This document shows positions 53,340-62,337 of a stretch of 64,000 nucleotides of DNA, piece after piece. Where the stretch lies: NCBI RefSeq assembly GCF_014281055.1, contig NZ_JACRSE010000001.1, positions 868,001-932,000 of the forward strand, in the 5' to 3' direction. The notes beneath the pieces are model-generated. The model searched no databases. It was given only the letters and a program-made list of their open reading frames with translations, and was not told where the DNA came from. Numbering within the stretch: the first letter of the stretch is position 1; each line of letters begins with the position of its first letter. The stretch comes from Fluviispira vulneris. Lineage in GTDB: Bacteria > Bdellovibrionota_B > Oligoflexia > Silvanigrellales > Silvanigrellaceae. The position numbers and the translations under genes are program-made.

Positions 53340-55343
53340 TTACCTCAATTCATCAGGAAGATTTACAGGTTCTGTTTCGTTACCTTCTTCATGCACATCA
53401 ATATCTTGTTCTGGTGGAGCATCTTCTCCCACACCATGGGTCATCGGTGATGACATTGCTGTTTTACTCGTACCTGCAAATTTTTCAGGAAATTTTTTCC
53501 GCCAAAAGGCTTCGATGATTTGTTGGGCGATGGGTGCAGCATTAGCTCCCCCACCTCCCCCATCGTATTCGCTAAAAACAACCACAGCAATTTCAGGAAC
53601 ATCACTGGGGCTATAAGAGGCAAACCACGCATGGTCAAGCGCTCGAAAGGCAACATCATCTTGATTCACGCCTTTCGTGAATTTTAAGGCCGATGTTTGC
53701 GCCGTACCTGTCTTTCCAGACACTGTAAAACCAGGAACTCTTGCTTTTTTTGCGGTCCCCTCGGGTGAATGCACAACATCATACAATCCTTTTTTAATCA
53801 GTGCGACATTTGCAGGATTGAGTTTAATTTCTCGAATTAAAGTTTGGCGTTCTTCAAAGATAATTTTCCCTTGATTGTCTACGATTTTTTTTAAAAAATG
53901 TGGTTTAAATAATTTACCACCATTGCCCATTGCGGCAAAGGCATTCAATATTTGAATAGGTGTACAGAGATTAAATCCTTGGCCAATCGAAGCATTTATG
54001 GTATCCCCACTCAACCATGGCAAACCTTTTGTTCGCAATTTCCATTCTGTTGACGGGGAAATTCCAGGTAATTCCATATTTAAATCAAGCCCAGTTCTCT
54101 CACCTAAGCCAAACAATCTTCCCCATTTTGAAATGCGATCGATCCCTAAAAGATTGCCAATATTGTAAAAAAATACATCACAACTTAATTTTAATGCATT
54201 TTCTAAGTTAACAGCACCATGTCCTGTGTGCTTCCAACATTTCCATCTGCCATTGCCTAAAACGAAATATCCTGGACAATTGAATTTTCTCTCACCAGTA
54301 ATAATTCCCTCTTCTAGAGCTGCAATGGCAACAATAATTTTAAATGTCGATCCAGGGGGATAAGCTCCTCCTGTAACTTTATCAAGGAGTGGTTTAAATG
54401 GATTTGCGCGCAGAGTTTGCCAATCTTCAATTGTCAAACCATCTTGGTACATAGAAAGTTTATAATTAGGATTTGATAAATAAACAAGAATTTCACCATT
54501 TCTTGGATCAATTGCACAAACAGAACCATTTTTATTTCTAAAAGCATCACTCGCTACTGCTTGTAATTCTGAATCAATCGTTAAATAAACATCATTTCCT
54601 CTTTGCGCAGCTCGACTTAAATTTATCGTAATATCCATCGAAGAATCTGCTTGTAAACGACCTAGAGCATCGACAAGTAAAGCTTCACGTCCTTCTCCCC
54701 CACGGAGATATCTTTCATATTTACGCTCAATCCCAGCTTTGCCAATAATCGATCCCACACGATATTGATAATTTGAAACCTGGGAATTTAAAATATCCAA
54801 TTCTTTTGAGGTTACTTCACCTAAATATCCAAATAAATGTGCAGACTCATTGCCCAAATAATCTCTCCGAGGCGCTGAATCCACATCCACTCCAGGTAAA
54901 AAGAATTTATTGGATTCAAGAGTAGCAACTTCATGCAAAGACAAATTGCGTTTTATTCTCACTGGAACGAATCTTGGGTTTGCCTGCGACTCCACGAGTT
55001 TACGTTCAATTAGACTTACTGGAATATGAAAAAGATCTGCAACGATAGATAATGTTTTTGTTTTATTCTGCAAATATTGTGGTATAATAATAAGATCAAA
55101 AAACAAGCGATTGGATAACAAAATACGACTTTGTCGATCATAAACAAGTCCACGTGGAGCGGGACGTGTGATTTCACGCACACGATTTCTTTCAGAAGCA
55201 ATGGAAAAATCGGATCCTTTGATAATCTGTAAATACCAAAGACGCGCTGTGATAGCTGCACTGATTCCTAAAAAACAAGTGACGATGATATTCCTTCTCT
55301 TTGGATCCGAAACCGACTCTTGTTTTGATCGACTCTCACTCAT
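53340..55343 (-). CDS. mrdA: penicillin-binding protein 2 (peptidoglycan transpeptidase)
   Basis: Elongasome crosslinking enzyme, partner of RodA. 667 residues: N-terminal TM (about 17-37), PBP dimer domain (about 50-230), transpeptidase domain with SxxK in PPGSTFKI, the SxD form SCDVFFYN of motif 2, and KTGTAQ of motif 3. A C-terminal tail of about 50 residues is rich in Asp and Glu and has no family counterpart I recognise. GGAG lies 8 nt before the ATG. Order mreC-mreD-mrdA-rodA is the usual one. Confidence 0.96.
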   Translation of the reverse strand: MSESRSKQESVSDPKRRNIIVTCFLGISAAITARLWYLQIIKGSDFSIASERNRVREITRPAPRGLVYDRQSRILLSNRLFFDLIIIPQYLQNKTKTLSIVADLFHIPVSLIERKLVESQANPRFVPVRIKRNLSLHEVATLESNKFFLPGVDVDSAPRRDYLGNESAHLFGYLGEVTSKELDILNSQVSNYQYRVGSIIGKAGIERKYERYLRGGEGREALLVDALGRLQADSSMDITINLSRAAQRGNDVYLTIDSELQAVASDAFRNKNGSVCAIDPRNGEILVYLSNPNYKLSMYQDGLTIEDWQTLRANPFKPLLDKVTGGAYPPGSTFKIIVAIAALEEGIITGERKFNCPGYFVLGNGRWKCWKHTGHGAVNLENALKLSCDVFFYNIGNLLGIDRISKWGRLFGLGERTGLDLNMELPGISPSTEWKLRTKGLPWLSGDTINASIGQGFNLCTPIQILNAFAAMGNGGKLFKPHFLKKIVDNQGKIIFEERQTLIREIKLNPANVALIKKGLYDVVHSPEGTAKKARVPGFTVSGKTGTAQTSALKFTKGVNQDDVAFRALDHAWFASYSPSDVPEIAVVVFSEYDGGGGGANAAPIAQQIIEAFWRKKFPEKFAGTSKTAMSSPMTHGVGEDAPPEQDIDVHEEGNETEPVNLPDELR

Positions 55344-55371
55344 TACAAAATCTCCAGCCTTTCAATACCTA

Positions 55372-55920
55372 TTAAATCTCATTTATTTTCTTTTTTTCAT
55401 ATGAAGGAAGATATTCAAAAAAAGAATCGATATAAATTAATAATCTAAATACAGGTAGAGCAATTAATATTGTTACAAAAAATCCCTGCCAAGAACTTGC
55501 AATTAAATACAATGCCGTTGTGAATCCTCTTGGCACAATTGTAAAATAAAACAATAAATATTTAAGAAAAAATAAAGACATAAATATAAATGTCTGACCT
55601 AAAAAACTGCTGATTACAAATATTCTTGATAAAAGATTTGAAAAAACCAAGACAAGTAAAAAATACATAATATAAAATCCATTAGGAGCAGCAGAGGAAA
55701 TTTGCATAAGCAAGGCTGCAAACAGAATTTTAATAATCGATAAAAAAAGAAAATGTTCAATACACATATAAATAACTACAATACTTACGATGTCTATATA
55801 AAACCATGGCGATGACATTTTAGCTAATAAACAGGATTGAAAGTAAATACAAAAAATAAGCGTTAAGAGTGAAAAAGCAAAATGCGATGTTTTACTTCTT
55901 AAAATATTAATTTTAGCCAC
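55372..55920 (-). CDS. mreD: rod-shape-determining protein MreD
   Basis: 182-residue membrane protein with 5-6 TM helices that joins MreC and the cytoskeleton to the elongasome. Identity rests on the gene order, length and hydrophobic pattern; MreD sequences are poorly conserved. The frame can open at ATG 55935, but GGAG lies 7 nt before a GTG at 55920, overlapping the mreC stop by 8 nt; I prefer that start. A long run of Phe, Leu and Ile dominates. Confidence 0.85.
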   Translation of the reverse strand: MAKINILRSKTSHFAFSLLTLIFCIYFQSCLLAKMSSPWFYIDIVSIVVIYMCIEHFLFLSIIKILFAALLMQISSAAPNGFYIMYFLLVLVFSNLLSRIFVISSFLGQTFIFMSLFFLKYLLFYFTIVPRGFTTALYLIASSWQGFFVTILIALPVFRLLIYIDSFFEYLPSYEKKKINEI

Positions 55921-56812
55921 CGGATTTCTCCGCATTCGATTCTAGCAATTTCTTCATCCATTCCACTCCGCCCACTTTTCGAATGACATCGACTTCTCGG
56001 TTTGGATTTAATAAAACCAATGCTTCGGATAGGTCAGAGAAAGCGACTTCAGGACGCACTTCCACAATTTGCGTCACACCATCGGAAGCTATTTTAATAT
56101 TTGAAACTTTTCCCACCAAAATTCCGCTCGGAAATGAACCCGTGAGACCGCTTGTTACGATTTCATCGCCTACTAAAATGCTACTTCCTCGCTCTAGGTA
56201 TTTAAATTGCAAAAGATTGGCCAAGCCACCTTGGAGGACTCCACGTCTTCTGTTGCGTGCAACTATGACGTCTAAGTTGCTATTTGGGTCAATGATCAAC
56301 AAGACATCTGCATAGCTCATCCCCACCCGCATCACGACACCCACGACACCCTCTTCACCGACAACACCCATACCGTGCTGGATCCCTGCTTTAGTTCCTT
56401 GATTGATTCTTACATTTTTATATACAAACGATGGATCTGACCCCGTAACTTCACAGGTGACAAATTTGACCGAGGTACGTTCTGTTAAACTTAGTAATTT
56501 TCTTAATCGATTGTTTTCTAAAACAATATCATCAAGTGTTTTGATTTTTACTTTTAATTCAACATTTTCTCTTTGTAGGTCATCCACTTCTTTACGTGCA
56601 TTTTTTAAATCAATATAAGAATGATATGAAGAATATATGAAATGGCTGGTAGAAAGAAAAACAACTTCAATAGGTTTGCTTATTGTATAGACAAATTTTT
56701 CCAAGATACTCAGTTCTTTTTTTGAAGTATGAGCAGTTGAAAAAAAGAACATTGTAAAGATTAATGTGATAACAGCAACCAACCAAAATCCATAACGTCG
56801 AAATTGTAGCAT
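55913..56812 (-). CDS. mreC: rod-shape-determining protein MreC
   Basis: 299 residues: N-terminal TM (about 9-27), coiled coil (about 60-95, SYIDLKNARKEVDDLQRENVELKVKI), then the beta domain with VTGSDPSFVYKNVRINQGTKAGI, GMGVVGEEGVVGVV, LLIIDPNSNLDVIV, and SGLTGSFPSGILVGKV. It scaffolds PBP2 and RodA in the periplasm. mreB is not encoded upstream, so it must lie elsewhere. Confidence 0.96.
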   Translation of the reverse strand: MLQFRRYGFWLVAVITLIFTMFFFSTAHTSKKELSILEKFVYTISKPIEVVFLSTSHFIYSSYHSYIDLKNARKEVDDLQRENVELKVKIKTLDDIVLENNRLRKLLSLTERTSVKFVTCEVTGSDPSFVYKNVRINQGTKAGIQHGMGVVGEEGVVGVVMRVGMSYADVLLIIDPNSNLDVIVARNRRRGVLQGGLANLLQFKYLERGSSILVGDEIVTSGLTGSFPSGILVGKVSNIKIASDGVTQIVEVRPEVAFSDLSEALVLLNPNREVDVIRKVGGVEWMKKLLESNAEKSGG

Positions 56813-56983
56813 TTTCTACCCATAATTATTATGTCTAATTTAAAAGCAAATATAGCAATTTTATAAATCTTGTAAAATTCTAAGGCTTATTCTTTGGAAA
56901 ATAAAGTTCATATCGAGTAATGTTTGAAATTATCCGCAAAAAATGCGAGATAATGTTGACGGTTTTATGTAGAGGAGTTCACA

Positions 56984-58531
56984 GTGCGTCTGAATACTAA
57001 AATTTTTTCATCGGTAAGCACCAAGTCACTCATGCTAGGCATTGTTATTGTATCTGCTTGTGCTGCCTTCGTTTTCACAGGTTTTGGCAGTCTAAACCCT
57101 GGCAATTTAGCAGGCCTCGATCCAAACACAATTGCTCAAATTGGATCCGAAAAAATTGACGTGCAAAGATTTTCTGCGGCTATGCGATCGCAGAATATAT
57201 CGAGCACAACTCCGCCTGAGCAACGCAAAGCAATTGCTCAACAAATACTCAATCAAATGATTCAAGAAAAAATTCTGATTGAGCAGGCAAAAAAAATTGG
57301 TTGGTCCGTAGATCAATCTGAAATCGCCTCCATTCTCAAAAGTTCACCTTATTTTCAAGATCCACAAACTCAGCAATTTGATATAAAGTTGTTGAAAGGC
57401 TATATTAATCAAAATGGAATGAGCGAAACTGAATTTTATGCTTATTTGCAGCAACAAATTGCAATACAAAAAATGCAAAATCTCTTATTTATGCCGATCG
57501 TTCTACCTGAAAAAATCATAGAAGTAGAGAATCAAATAAAAAATGAAGAATTCAAAATTCAATATGCCGTCATAAAACCATCTGATGCATATTTGAAAAA
57601 TAAAATTTCTGCACAAGCGCATAAATACATTGAAGACAAAGCACAATTACAAAACTTAATGACACTTTTTGAAAACTCAAAAAATCAGTACCAACAAAAA
57701 GCTCAAGTTAAATCTTTGTCTATTCTTGTCTCTTACAAAACAGCTCAACGTGCACAAGGTGAAGCTCTCAATAGAAGCAAAGAAGAAGCTTTATCTCTTG
57801 CAAAACAAATAGAAAGTAAATTAAATTCAGGAGCTGATTTTTCTAAACTTGCTGTTGAAAAAAATGATGATCTCACTGCAAAAAGTAACAAAGGAGATAT
57901 TGGATTTGTTGATGATACGCGCATAGATGAGCTTTCTATGAAAGCATTGTTAGCATTGACTCCTGCAAAACCACTTTCACAGGTTATTGATACCCCATTT
58001 GGATATCGTATTTTTAAATTTATTGACTCTAAACCAGCAGTTGTTAAAAAATTTGATGATGTTAAATTTCAATTAGCAGAACAATTCGTAAGTCAACAAG
58101 TACAGAGTAGCATCGAAGACGAAATGCAAAAAAATATCAGCGAAATTATTGCTGCTAAAAATATATCAAATTTGAATAAAGTCTTAGCTGAGAATAATAT
58201 TTCATGGCAATATTTAAATAAACCATTTAAAATTTCTGACTCCTATATTCCTGAACTTGGTATGACAGATGAACTTGCGGCAAATATATTTGCTTTGAAA
58301 AATCCTGGAGACACTCTCCCCAAAATTATTAATTTTGGCTCTAAAAAAGCAATTATCAAACTGGTGTCAAAAACATCAGCACCCTCTTTGACTCCAGAAC
58401 TTGCGCAAACATTAAAAAATCAAATACTTTCAACTACAACCCAAGAATTTATGAAGAGCGTCCAGCAGTCACTTAATAAAAAATATGAAAAAGATGGTAG
58501 CATCAAAATAAACACTGCTTTAATAAATTGA
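56984..58531 (+). CDS. membrane-anchored SurA/PpiD-type foldase
   Basis: 515 residues. N-terminal TM (about 15-35) without cleavage, SurA_N-like helices (about 50-190) with LDPNTIAQIGSEKIDVQRFSAAMR, and one parvulin-type domain (about 240-350): GADFSKLAVEKNDDLTAKSNKGDIGFV... TPFGYRIFKFIDSKP. A C-terminal helical lobe follows. PpiD-type proteins help outer-membrane and secreted proteins leave the Sec channel. Start is GTG 56984, with AGAGGAG upstream. Divergent from mreC. Confidence 0.85.
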   Translation: MRLNTKIFSSVSTKSLMLGIVIVSACAAFVFTGFGSLNPGNLAGLDPNTIAQIGSEKIDVQRFSAAMRSQNISSTTPPEQRKAIAQQILNQMIQEKILIEQAKKIGWSVDQSEIASILKSSPYFQDPQTQQFDIKLLKGYINQNGMSETEFYAYLQQQIAIQKMQNLLFMPIVLPEKIIEVENQIKNEEFKIQYAVIKPSDAYLKNKISAQAHKYIEDKAQLQNLMTLFENSKNQYQQKAQVKSLSILVSYKTAQRAQGEALNRSKEEALSLAKQIESKLNSGADFSKLAVEKNDDLTAKSNKGDIGFVDDTRIDELSMKALLALTPAKPLSQVIDTPFGYRIFKFIDSKPAVVKKFDDVKFQLAEQFVSQQVQSSIEDEMQKNISEIIAAKNISNLNKVLAENNISWQYLNKPFKISDSYIPELGMTDELAANIFALKNPGDTLPKIINFGSKKAIIKLVSKTSAPSLTPELAQTLKNQILSTTTQEFMKSVQQSLNKKYEKDGSIKINTALIN

Positions 58532-58597
58532 AATTGAGTCTGAGTTTTTCCATGATTATGAAAAAAGCAGTTTTCGCCACTTTAAGAGGTGATCATT

Positions 58598-59581
58598 TTG
58601 CATAATGAAGTTGATGTCTATATTGTTCAAAAGCAGACGACATGGGAACGATACACTCAACGCCCTTTAAATGTTGACTTTTTTGATTATCTTGAACGTG
58701 ACGGACAAACCCATCAACCTCTGCGCTTTGCACATGAGGAACATTTAAAAAGCAGAAAGATCTTAATTGACAGTCTTGAGAAATATCAATTATCTTATAA
58801 AATATATAATTTAGATGAAGTTACGCAAAATAACATCTGTTTCTTTAATGAAAAATGTGATCAGTCCGGACTCCGCCCGCAGAGAAAACTTGTGATTTCC
58901 CTCGGTGGAGATGGAACACTTTTGCACGCAAGTCACCATGTTGGAGCAGATATTAATTTGCTTGGAATCAACTCTTGTCCAGAGCATTCCGTAGGACATT
59001 TATGCCCAATTATTCCTAAATATATTGAAAAAGCAATAGAATGTTTTGTTAAAAATGAGTATAAAACTAAAGCAATTCGCAGATTAAAATTAGAAACGTC
59101 TCACCAGCAAAATCTTCCTTTAGCTTTAAATGATATTCTACTTTGTAATAGACATCCTGCGGCAACGAGCCGTTACCAAATTTCAGTTTGTGCAGAAAAT
59201 GGCCTAAAGGAAATTGAGTCTGAAAAGCAACTTTCAAGCGGTTTGTGGGTTGCTTCTGCAGCTGGCAGCACGGCAGCTATTTCAGCATATGGATTTAAGA
59301 AATCCGAAATAACTGCAAAAGATATTCATGTTGCAGTAAGAGAACCTTACAATCCAAGACATGAAGTTCTAAAAATGAAAAAATTCTCGTTAAACGGAGA
59401 TAAAAATTCTCTCTCGTTTTTTTCAAGAATGCGACAAGGCTTGGTCTGCGTTGATGGTCCGGATTTTTGTACTCATCTTGGCTTTGGTGATTCCGTGCAC
59501 ATCAGTTTACCTGAAGAGTGCGAATTACAGCTTATCCTTGATTTTTTAGGCAAAGTTCCGACCTTTTCATTTGATAAGTAA
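58598..59581 (+). CDS. NAD kinase
   Basis: Phosphorylates NAD+ to NADP+. 327 residues; ATP site VISLGGDGTLLHASH (GGDGT), NSCPEHSVGHLCP, LNDILLCNRHPAATSRYQ and the glycine/alanine-rich SGLWVASAAGSTAAI. The text is closest to the plant-type NADK3/NADH kinase branch (HxVG..INLLGINS) rather than the usual bacterial form; this is from memory. The frame opens at a GTG 58589, which is part of the ribosome-binding site; TTG 58598 with AAGAGG 7 nt upstream is the better start. A gap of 48 nt precedes nuoB. Confidence 0.85.
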   Translation: MHNEVDVYIVQKQTTWERYTQRPLNVDFFDYLERDGQTHQPLRFAHEEHLKSRKILIDSLEKYQLSYKIYNLDEVTQNNICFFNEKCDQSGLRPQRKLVISLGGDGTLLHASHHVGADINLLGINSCPEHSVGHLCPIIPKYIEKAIECFVKNEYKTKAIRRLKLETSHQQNLPLALNDILLCNRHPAATSRYQISVCAENGLKEIESEKQLSSGLWVASAAGSTAAISAYGFKKSEITAKDIHVAVREPYNPRHEVLKMKKFSLNGDKNSLSFFSRMRQGLVCVDGPDFCTHLGFGDSVHISLPEECELQLILDFLGKVPTFSFDK

Positions 59582-59629
59582 GCATGAAATGATTAATGTT
59601 AAAATGTTTAAAGGAGGGGTTTTCAACAA

Positions 59630-60127
59630 ATGAAACACCACAATTATGGAAATGAATTTTACATCACAACAAAACAACAAGAACTAGTTGCATGGGCACG
59701 CAGCAATTCTATGTGGCCATACCCATTTGGTACAGCATGCTGTGGTATTGAACTTATGTCCGTTATGGGACCAAAGTATGATTTAGCACGTTTTGGTGCT
59801 GAAGTTGTTCGCTTTTCTCCTAAGCAAGCCGATCTCTTAATTGTAGCAGGTACGATCACTGAAAAAATGGCTCCTGTGATTAAACGTATATATGATCAAA
59901 TGCCTGAACCTAAATGGGTTATTTCCATGGGCGCCTGTGCTTCTTCGGGTGGATTCTACCGTGCATACCACGTCGTTCAGGGAGTCGATAAATTAATTCC
60001 CGTAGATGTTTATGTACCAGGCTGTCCTCCAACTCCCGAGGCTGTTATTGATGGAGTTATGCAACTTCAAAGCAAAATTAAAGAAACAGCAAAGCAAAAA
60101 ACAGTGAAGGAAAAAGATCAAGCATGA
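59630..60127 (+). CDS. nuoB: NADH-quinone oxidoreductase subunit B (orphan NuoB)
   Basis: Subunit holding cluster N2 of respiratory complex I, next to the quinone site. 165 residues with all four ligands: Cys37, Cys38 (TACCGIELM), Cys103 (GACASSGG) and Cys132 (GCPP). No other nuo gene is nearby, whereas nuoB normally sits in nuoA-N. The Lys/Glu-rich tail (about 145-165) is extra. AGGAGG precedes the start. Its stop overlaps the ATG of a response regulator by 4 nt. Hydrogenase small subunits share the fold but lack this exact pattern. Confidence 0.92.
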   Translation: MKHHNYGNEFYITTKQQELVAWARSNSMWPYPFGTACCGIELMSVMGPKYDLARFGAEVVRFSPKQADLLIVAGTITEKMAPVIKRIYDQMPEPKWVISMGACASSGGFYRAYHVVQGVDKLIPVDVYVPGCPPTPEAVIDGVMQLQSKIKETAKQKTVKEKDQA

Positions 60128-60897
60128 AGGATGAAAAGTTGCGCATCCTTATTATTGAGGATGACAAAGACCTCAATAATCTTCTTAGATATACATTAGA
60201 AGCATCAAATGATTTTGAGGTTAAATCACATTTTGATGGGGATGGAGCTTTCGAACTCATCCAAGAATTTTTACCTGATCTTGTCTTACTTGATGTTATG
60301 TTACCAAATATATACGGAACTGAAATTTTAAAATCCGTTCGCGATAATAATGTAACAGCAGGGACCTTAGTAATTTTACTCACGGCCCGCTCACAAGAAA
60401 AAGATAAAGTCGAAGGTTTTGAGTCTGGCGCCGATGATTATATTACTAAACCATTTTCTCCACGCGAATTATTATTAAGAGTTAATGCGTTATTAAGGCG
60501 TTCTCATACCTTAAAATCAAATCCTCTTAATTTAGTGAATTCATCACAGAACAATTCTAAAGAAGAAGACAAGACATCCACTCAACTTACAGAAAATAAC
60601 CATAAAACCATTGTCGCTGGCCCAATTAAAATATACCCAGAGGAATTCAAAGTAACAGTGGGAAATGAGTCTGTTTCTTTAACTGCGACAGAATACCAGT
60701 TACTTATTTTTCTTGCTGAAAGAGTTGGTAAGTTACAAAGCCGCGAAGCTTTATTGCAAAAAGTTTGGGGATATGAAGGGCATGTAAATACAAGAACGGT
60801 TGACACTCATATTAAACGCTTAAGGCAAAAGCTTGGAACAGCAGGCTCTTTGATTGAAACTATTCATGGTTTCGGATATCAATTGATAGATTCTTAA
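60124..60897 (+). CDS. OmpR/PhoB-type response regulator
   Basis: 257 residues. Receiver domain (1-125) with acidic patch E12-D13-D14, phospho-acceptor Asp57 in LLDVMLPN, and Lys in YITKPF. After a Ser/Asn-rich linker (about 130-160) there is a winged-helix DNA-binding domain: [29 protein letters not shown], then [25 protein letters not shown]. Transcription factor. No histidine kinase is nearby; its start is coupled to nuoB. The stop overlaps that of the converging pilin-like gene by 4 nt. Confidence 0.94.
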   Translation: MKDEKLRILIIEDDKDLNNLLRYTLEASNDFEVKSHFDGDGAFELIQEFLPDLVLLDVMLPNIYGTEILKSVRDNNVTAGTLVILLTARSQEKDKVEGFESGADDYITKPFSPRELLLRVNALLRRSHTLKSNPLNLVNSSQNNSKEEDKTSTQLTENNHKTIVAGPIKIYPEEFKVTVGNESVSLTATEYQLLIFLAERVGKLQSREALLQKVWGYEGHVNTRTVDTHIKRLRQKLGTAGSLIETIHGFGYQLIDS

Positions 60898-61445
60898 TCT
60901 TCATTTAAAATCTTTAAAATTTTTAATTCTTTTAAATCATTTATCTTGTTTTGGGCTGTGAAAATCTGCTCTTTATGGCAGTTTTCAGTTCCCTGATTGA
61001 CACCATTTAACATATGGCAAAATATTTTTTTTGAATTGAGACGTTGAATGTCTAAATTATTATTTGCTAAATTTCTTATATAGGCCAAAACAAATTGCTC
61101 TGATGTACTTAATATATATATATTATCACCTTTCATATAATAATGAATGTCATCTGTGCGTAAATAATTACTTAATCCTCTAAATTCTGTGATTAAAAGT
61201 ATTTGTCCTTTTGTGTCAGGGAAAAATCCATTCTCAATTTTATGAGCATACATTGAGTTGTATATTTTCATAAGTTGAATACGTGCTTCTGATTGTTGCC
61301 CCTTTGCCTTTAAAGTAGAAACCCTCGGCACGACCAATGCACCTAATATTCCAATAATTGACAGTACTAAAATAAGGCTGACAACAGTGTATCCTCGTGT
61401 CATTTTAAAATTATAAAAATATTTATAAAAAGCCAATAATATCAT
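60894..61445 (-). CDS. type II/IV-like pseudopilin with unusual cleavage site
   Basis: 183 residues from the ATG at 61445 (GAGG lies 12 nt off, so the start is uncertain; a TTG at 61463 is also possible). A prepilin-like segment MTRG-YTVVSLILVLSIIGILGALVVP appears near residue 15; the cleaved form would start with Tyr and have Ser at +5 in place of the conserved Glu. After this helix comes text typical of GspG/type IV pilins: QSEARIQLMKIYNSMYAHKIENGFFPDT. The C-terminal part has a CHMLNG...ENCHK pair. No secretion-system genes are adjacent. Confidence 0.7.
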   Translation of the reverse strand: MILLAFYKYFYNFKMTRGYTVVSLILVLSIIGILGALVVPRVSTLKAKGQQSEARIQLMKIYNSMYAHKIENGFFPDTKGQILLITEFRGLSNYLRTDDIHYYMKGDNIYILSTSEQFVLAYIRNLANNNLDIQRLNSKKIFCHMLNGVNQGTENCHKEQIFTAQNKINDLKELKILKILNED

Positions 61446-61603
61446 ATTTAATAAAATCCTCAATAAACTTAAATTGCTTATCGATAGCTTTCGCTCAAAT
61501 TTAAACCTTTTTTCTATGTGAAAGAGATATTTCTTTTTATATATTGATATTTCTTAACTCTTCTCATATCTTAGAAAGAGTTAAGAAAAAAGGACGAGTC
61601 TGT

Positions 61604-61999
61604 ATGTATATAAATACAAATTTTCGTATTAGCGGTTGGCTATTTCCTGATGGAAACTGGATAGATTGCAATCCTTGGGAGCATTTAAAAGCTGCCAAAG
61701 AGCTGCCTTTTTTGATCGAAAAATCTAAAACATGCAATAAGTTACAATCACTTTGGGAACATGAAGATGAAGAATTGCTCCGCTCAGAATTAGCAAAAAT
61801 TGGAATGATTAAAGTATGTTACTACTTAATCGACGCAGATTTTTTAAATACAGGTCAACTTTATAAACTACAAGAATTATTTGCTCTTTCACCTTTAGAT
61901 GAAGAAATTGAGTTTATTGGTAGAATTAAGCTGAAAATACAGGTACGAATTTTCCTTAAAATCAAAGATCCTGAGAGGTTAAATAACCTTTTTTCCTAA
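61604..61999 (+). CDS. hypothetical protein
   Basis: 131 residues from the ATG at 61604 (AGGA 9 nt upstream); the frame extends to 61544 without a site. The start INTNFRISGWLFPDGNWIDCNPWEHLKAA has conserved-looking Trp and Gly, followed by a helical middle and a beta-type end ending IKDPERLNNLF. No signal peptide. I do not recognise a family. It lies 140 nt downstream of the divergent pilin-like gene. Confidence 0.6.
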   Translation: MYINTNFRISGWLFPDGNWIDCNPWEHLKAAKELPFLIEKSKTCNKLQSLWEHEDEELLRSELAKIGMIKVCYYLIDADFLNTGQLYKLQELFALSPLDEEIEFIGRIKLKIQVRIFLKIKDPERLNNLFS

Positions 62000-62127
62000 A
62001 TCTTAAAATATCTTTTAAAATTCCTTATATAGTGGACGAGATAGTCCGAAAAAAGTTAAAGAGGATGCGATCTATTTATATTTTAAATAAACAGATCACA
62101 AACTCTTAGTATTAGACGGATAAAATT

Positions 62128-62322
62128 ATGGCAAATTTTAGTGTCACAGGAAATGAGTTTAAAAAAATCAAGGAATCATATATAAGCTATTTAAAGGCGT
62201 ATATGAAATTAAATAATGGTTCACCAGAAGGAGCAACATCATTTTCGGATTTTTATATTTACAAAACTTTCACGAGCAAATATTCAGATCCTAGAAAATT
62301 CATGACGCATGGAATAAGATAA
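62128..62322 (+). CDS. small hypothetical protein upstream of an alpha/beta hydrolase
   Basis: 64 residues, weakly supported ribosome-binding site (CGGA 7 nt before the ATG). Charged and aromatic, with no TM segment or signal. It ends 15 nt before the hydrolase start, suggesting a common transcript. Family unknown; a real gene is likely but not sure. Confidence 0.45.
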   Translation: MANFSVTGNEFKKIKESYISYLKAYMKLNNGSPEGATSFSDFYIYKTFTSKYSDPRKFMTHGIR

Positions 62323-62337
62323 ATAAAAGGAATTAAA

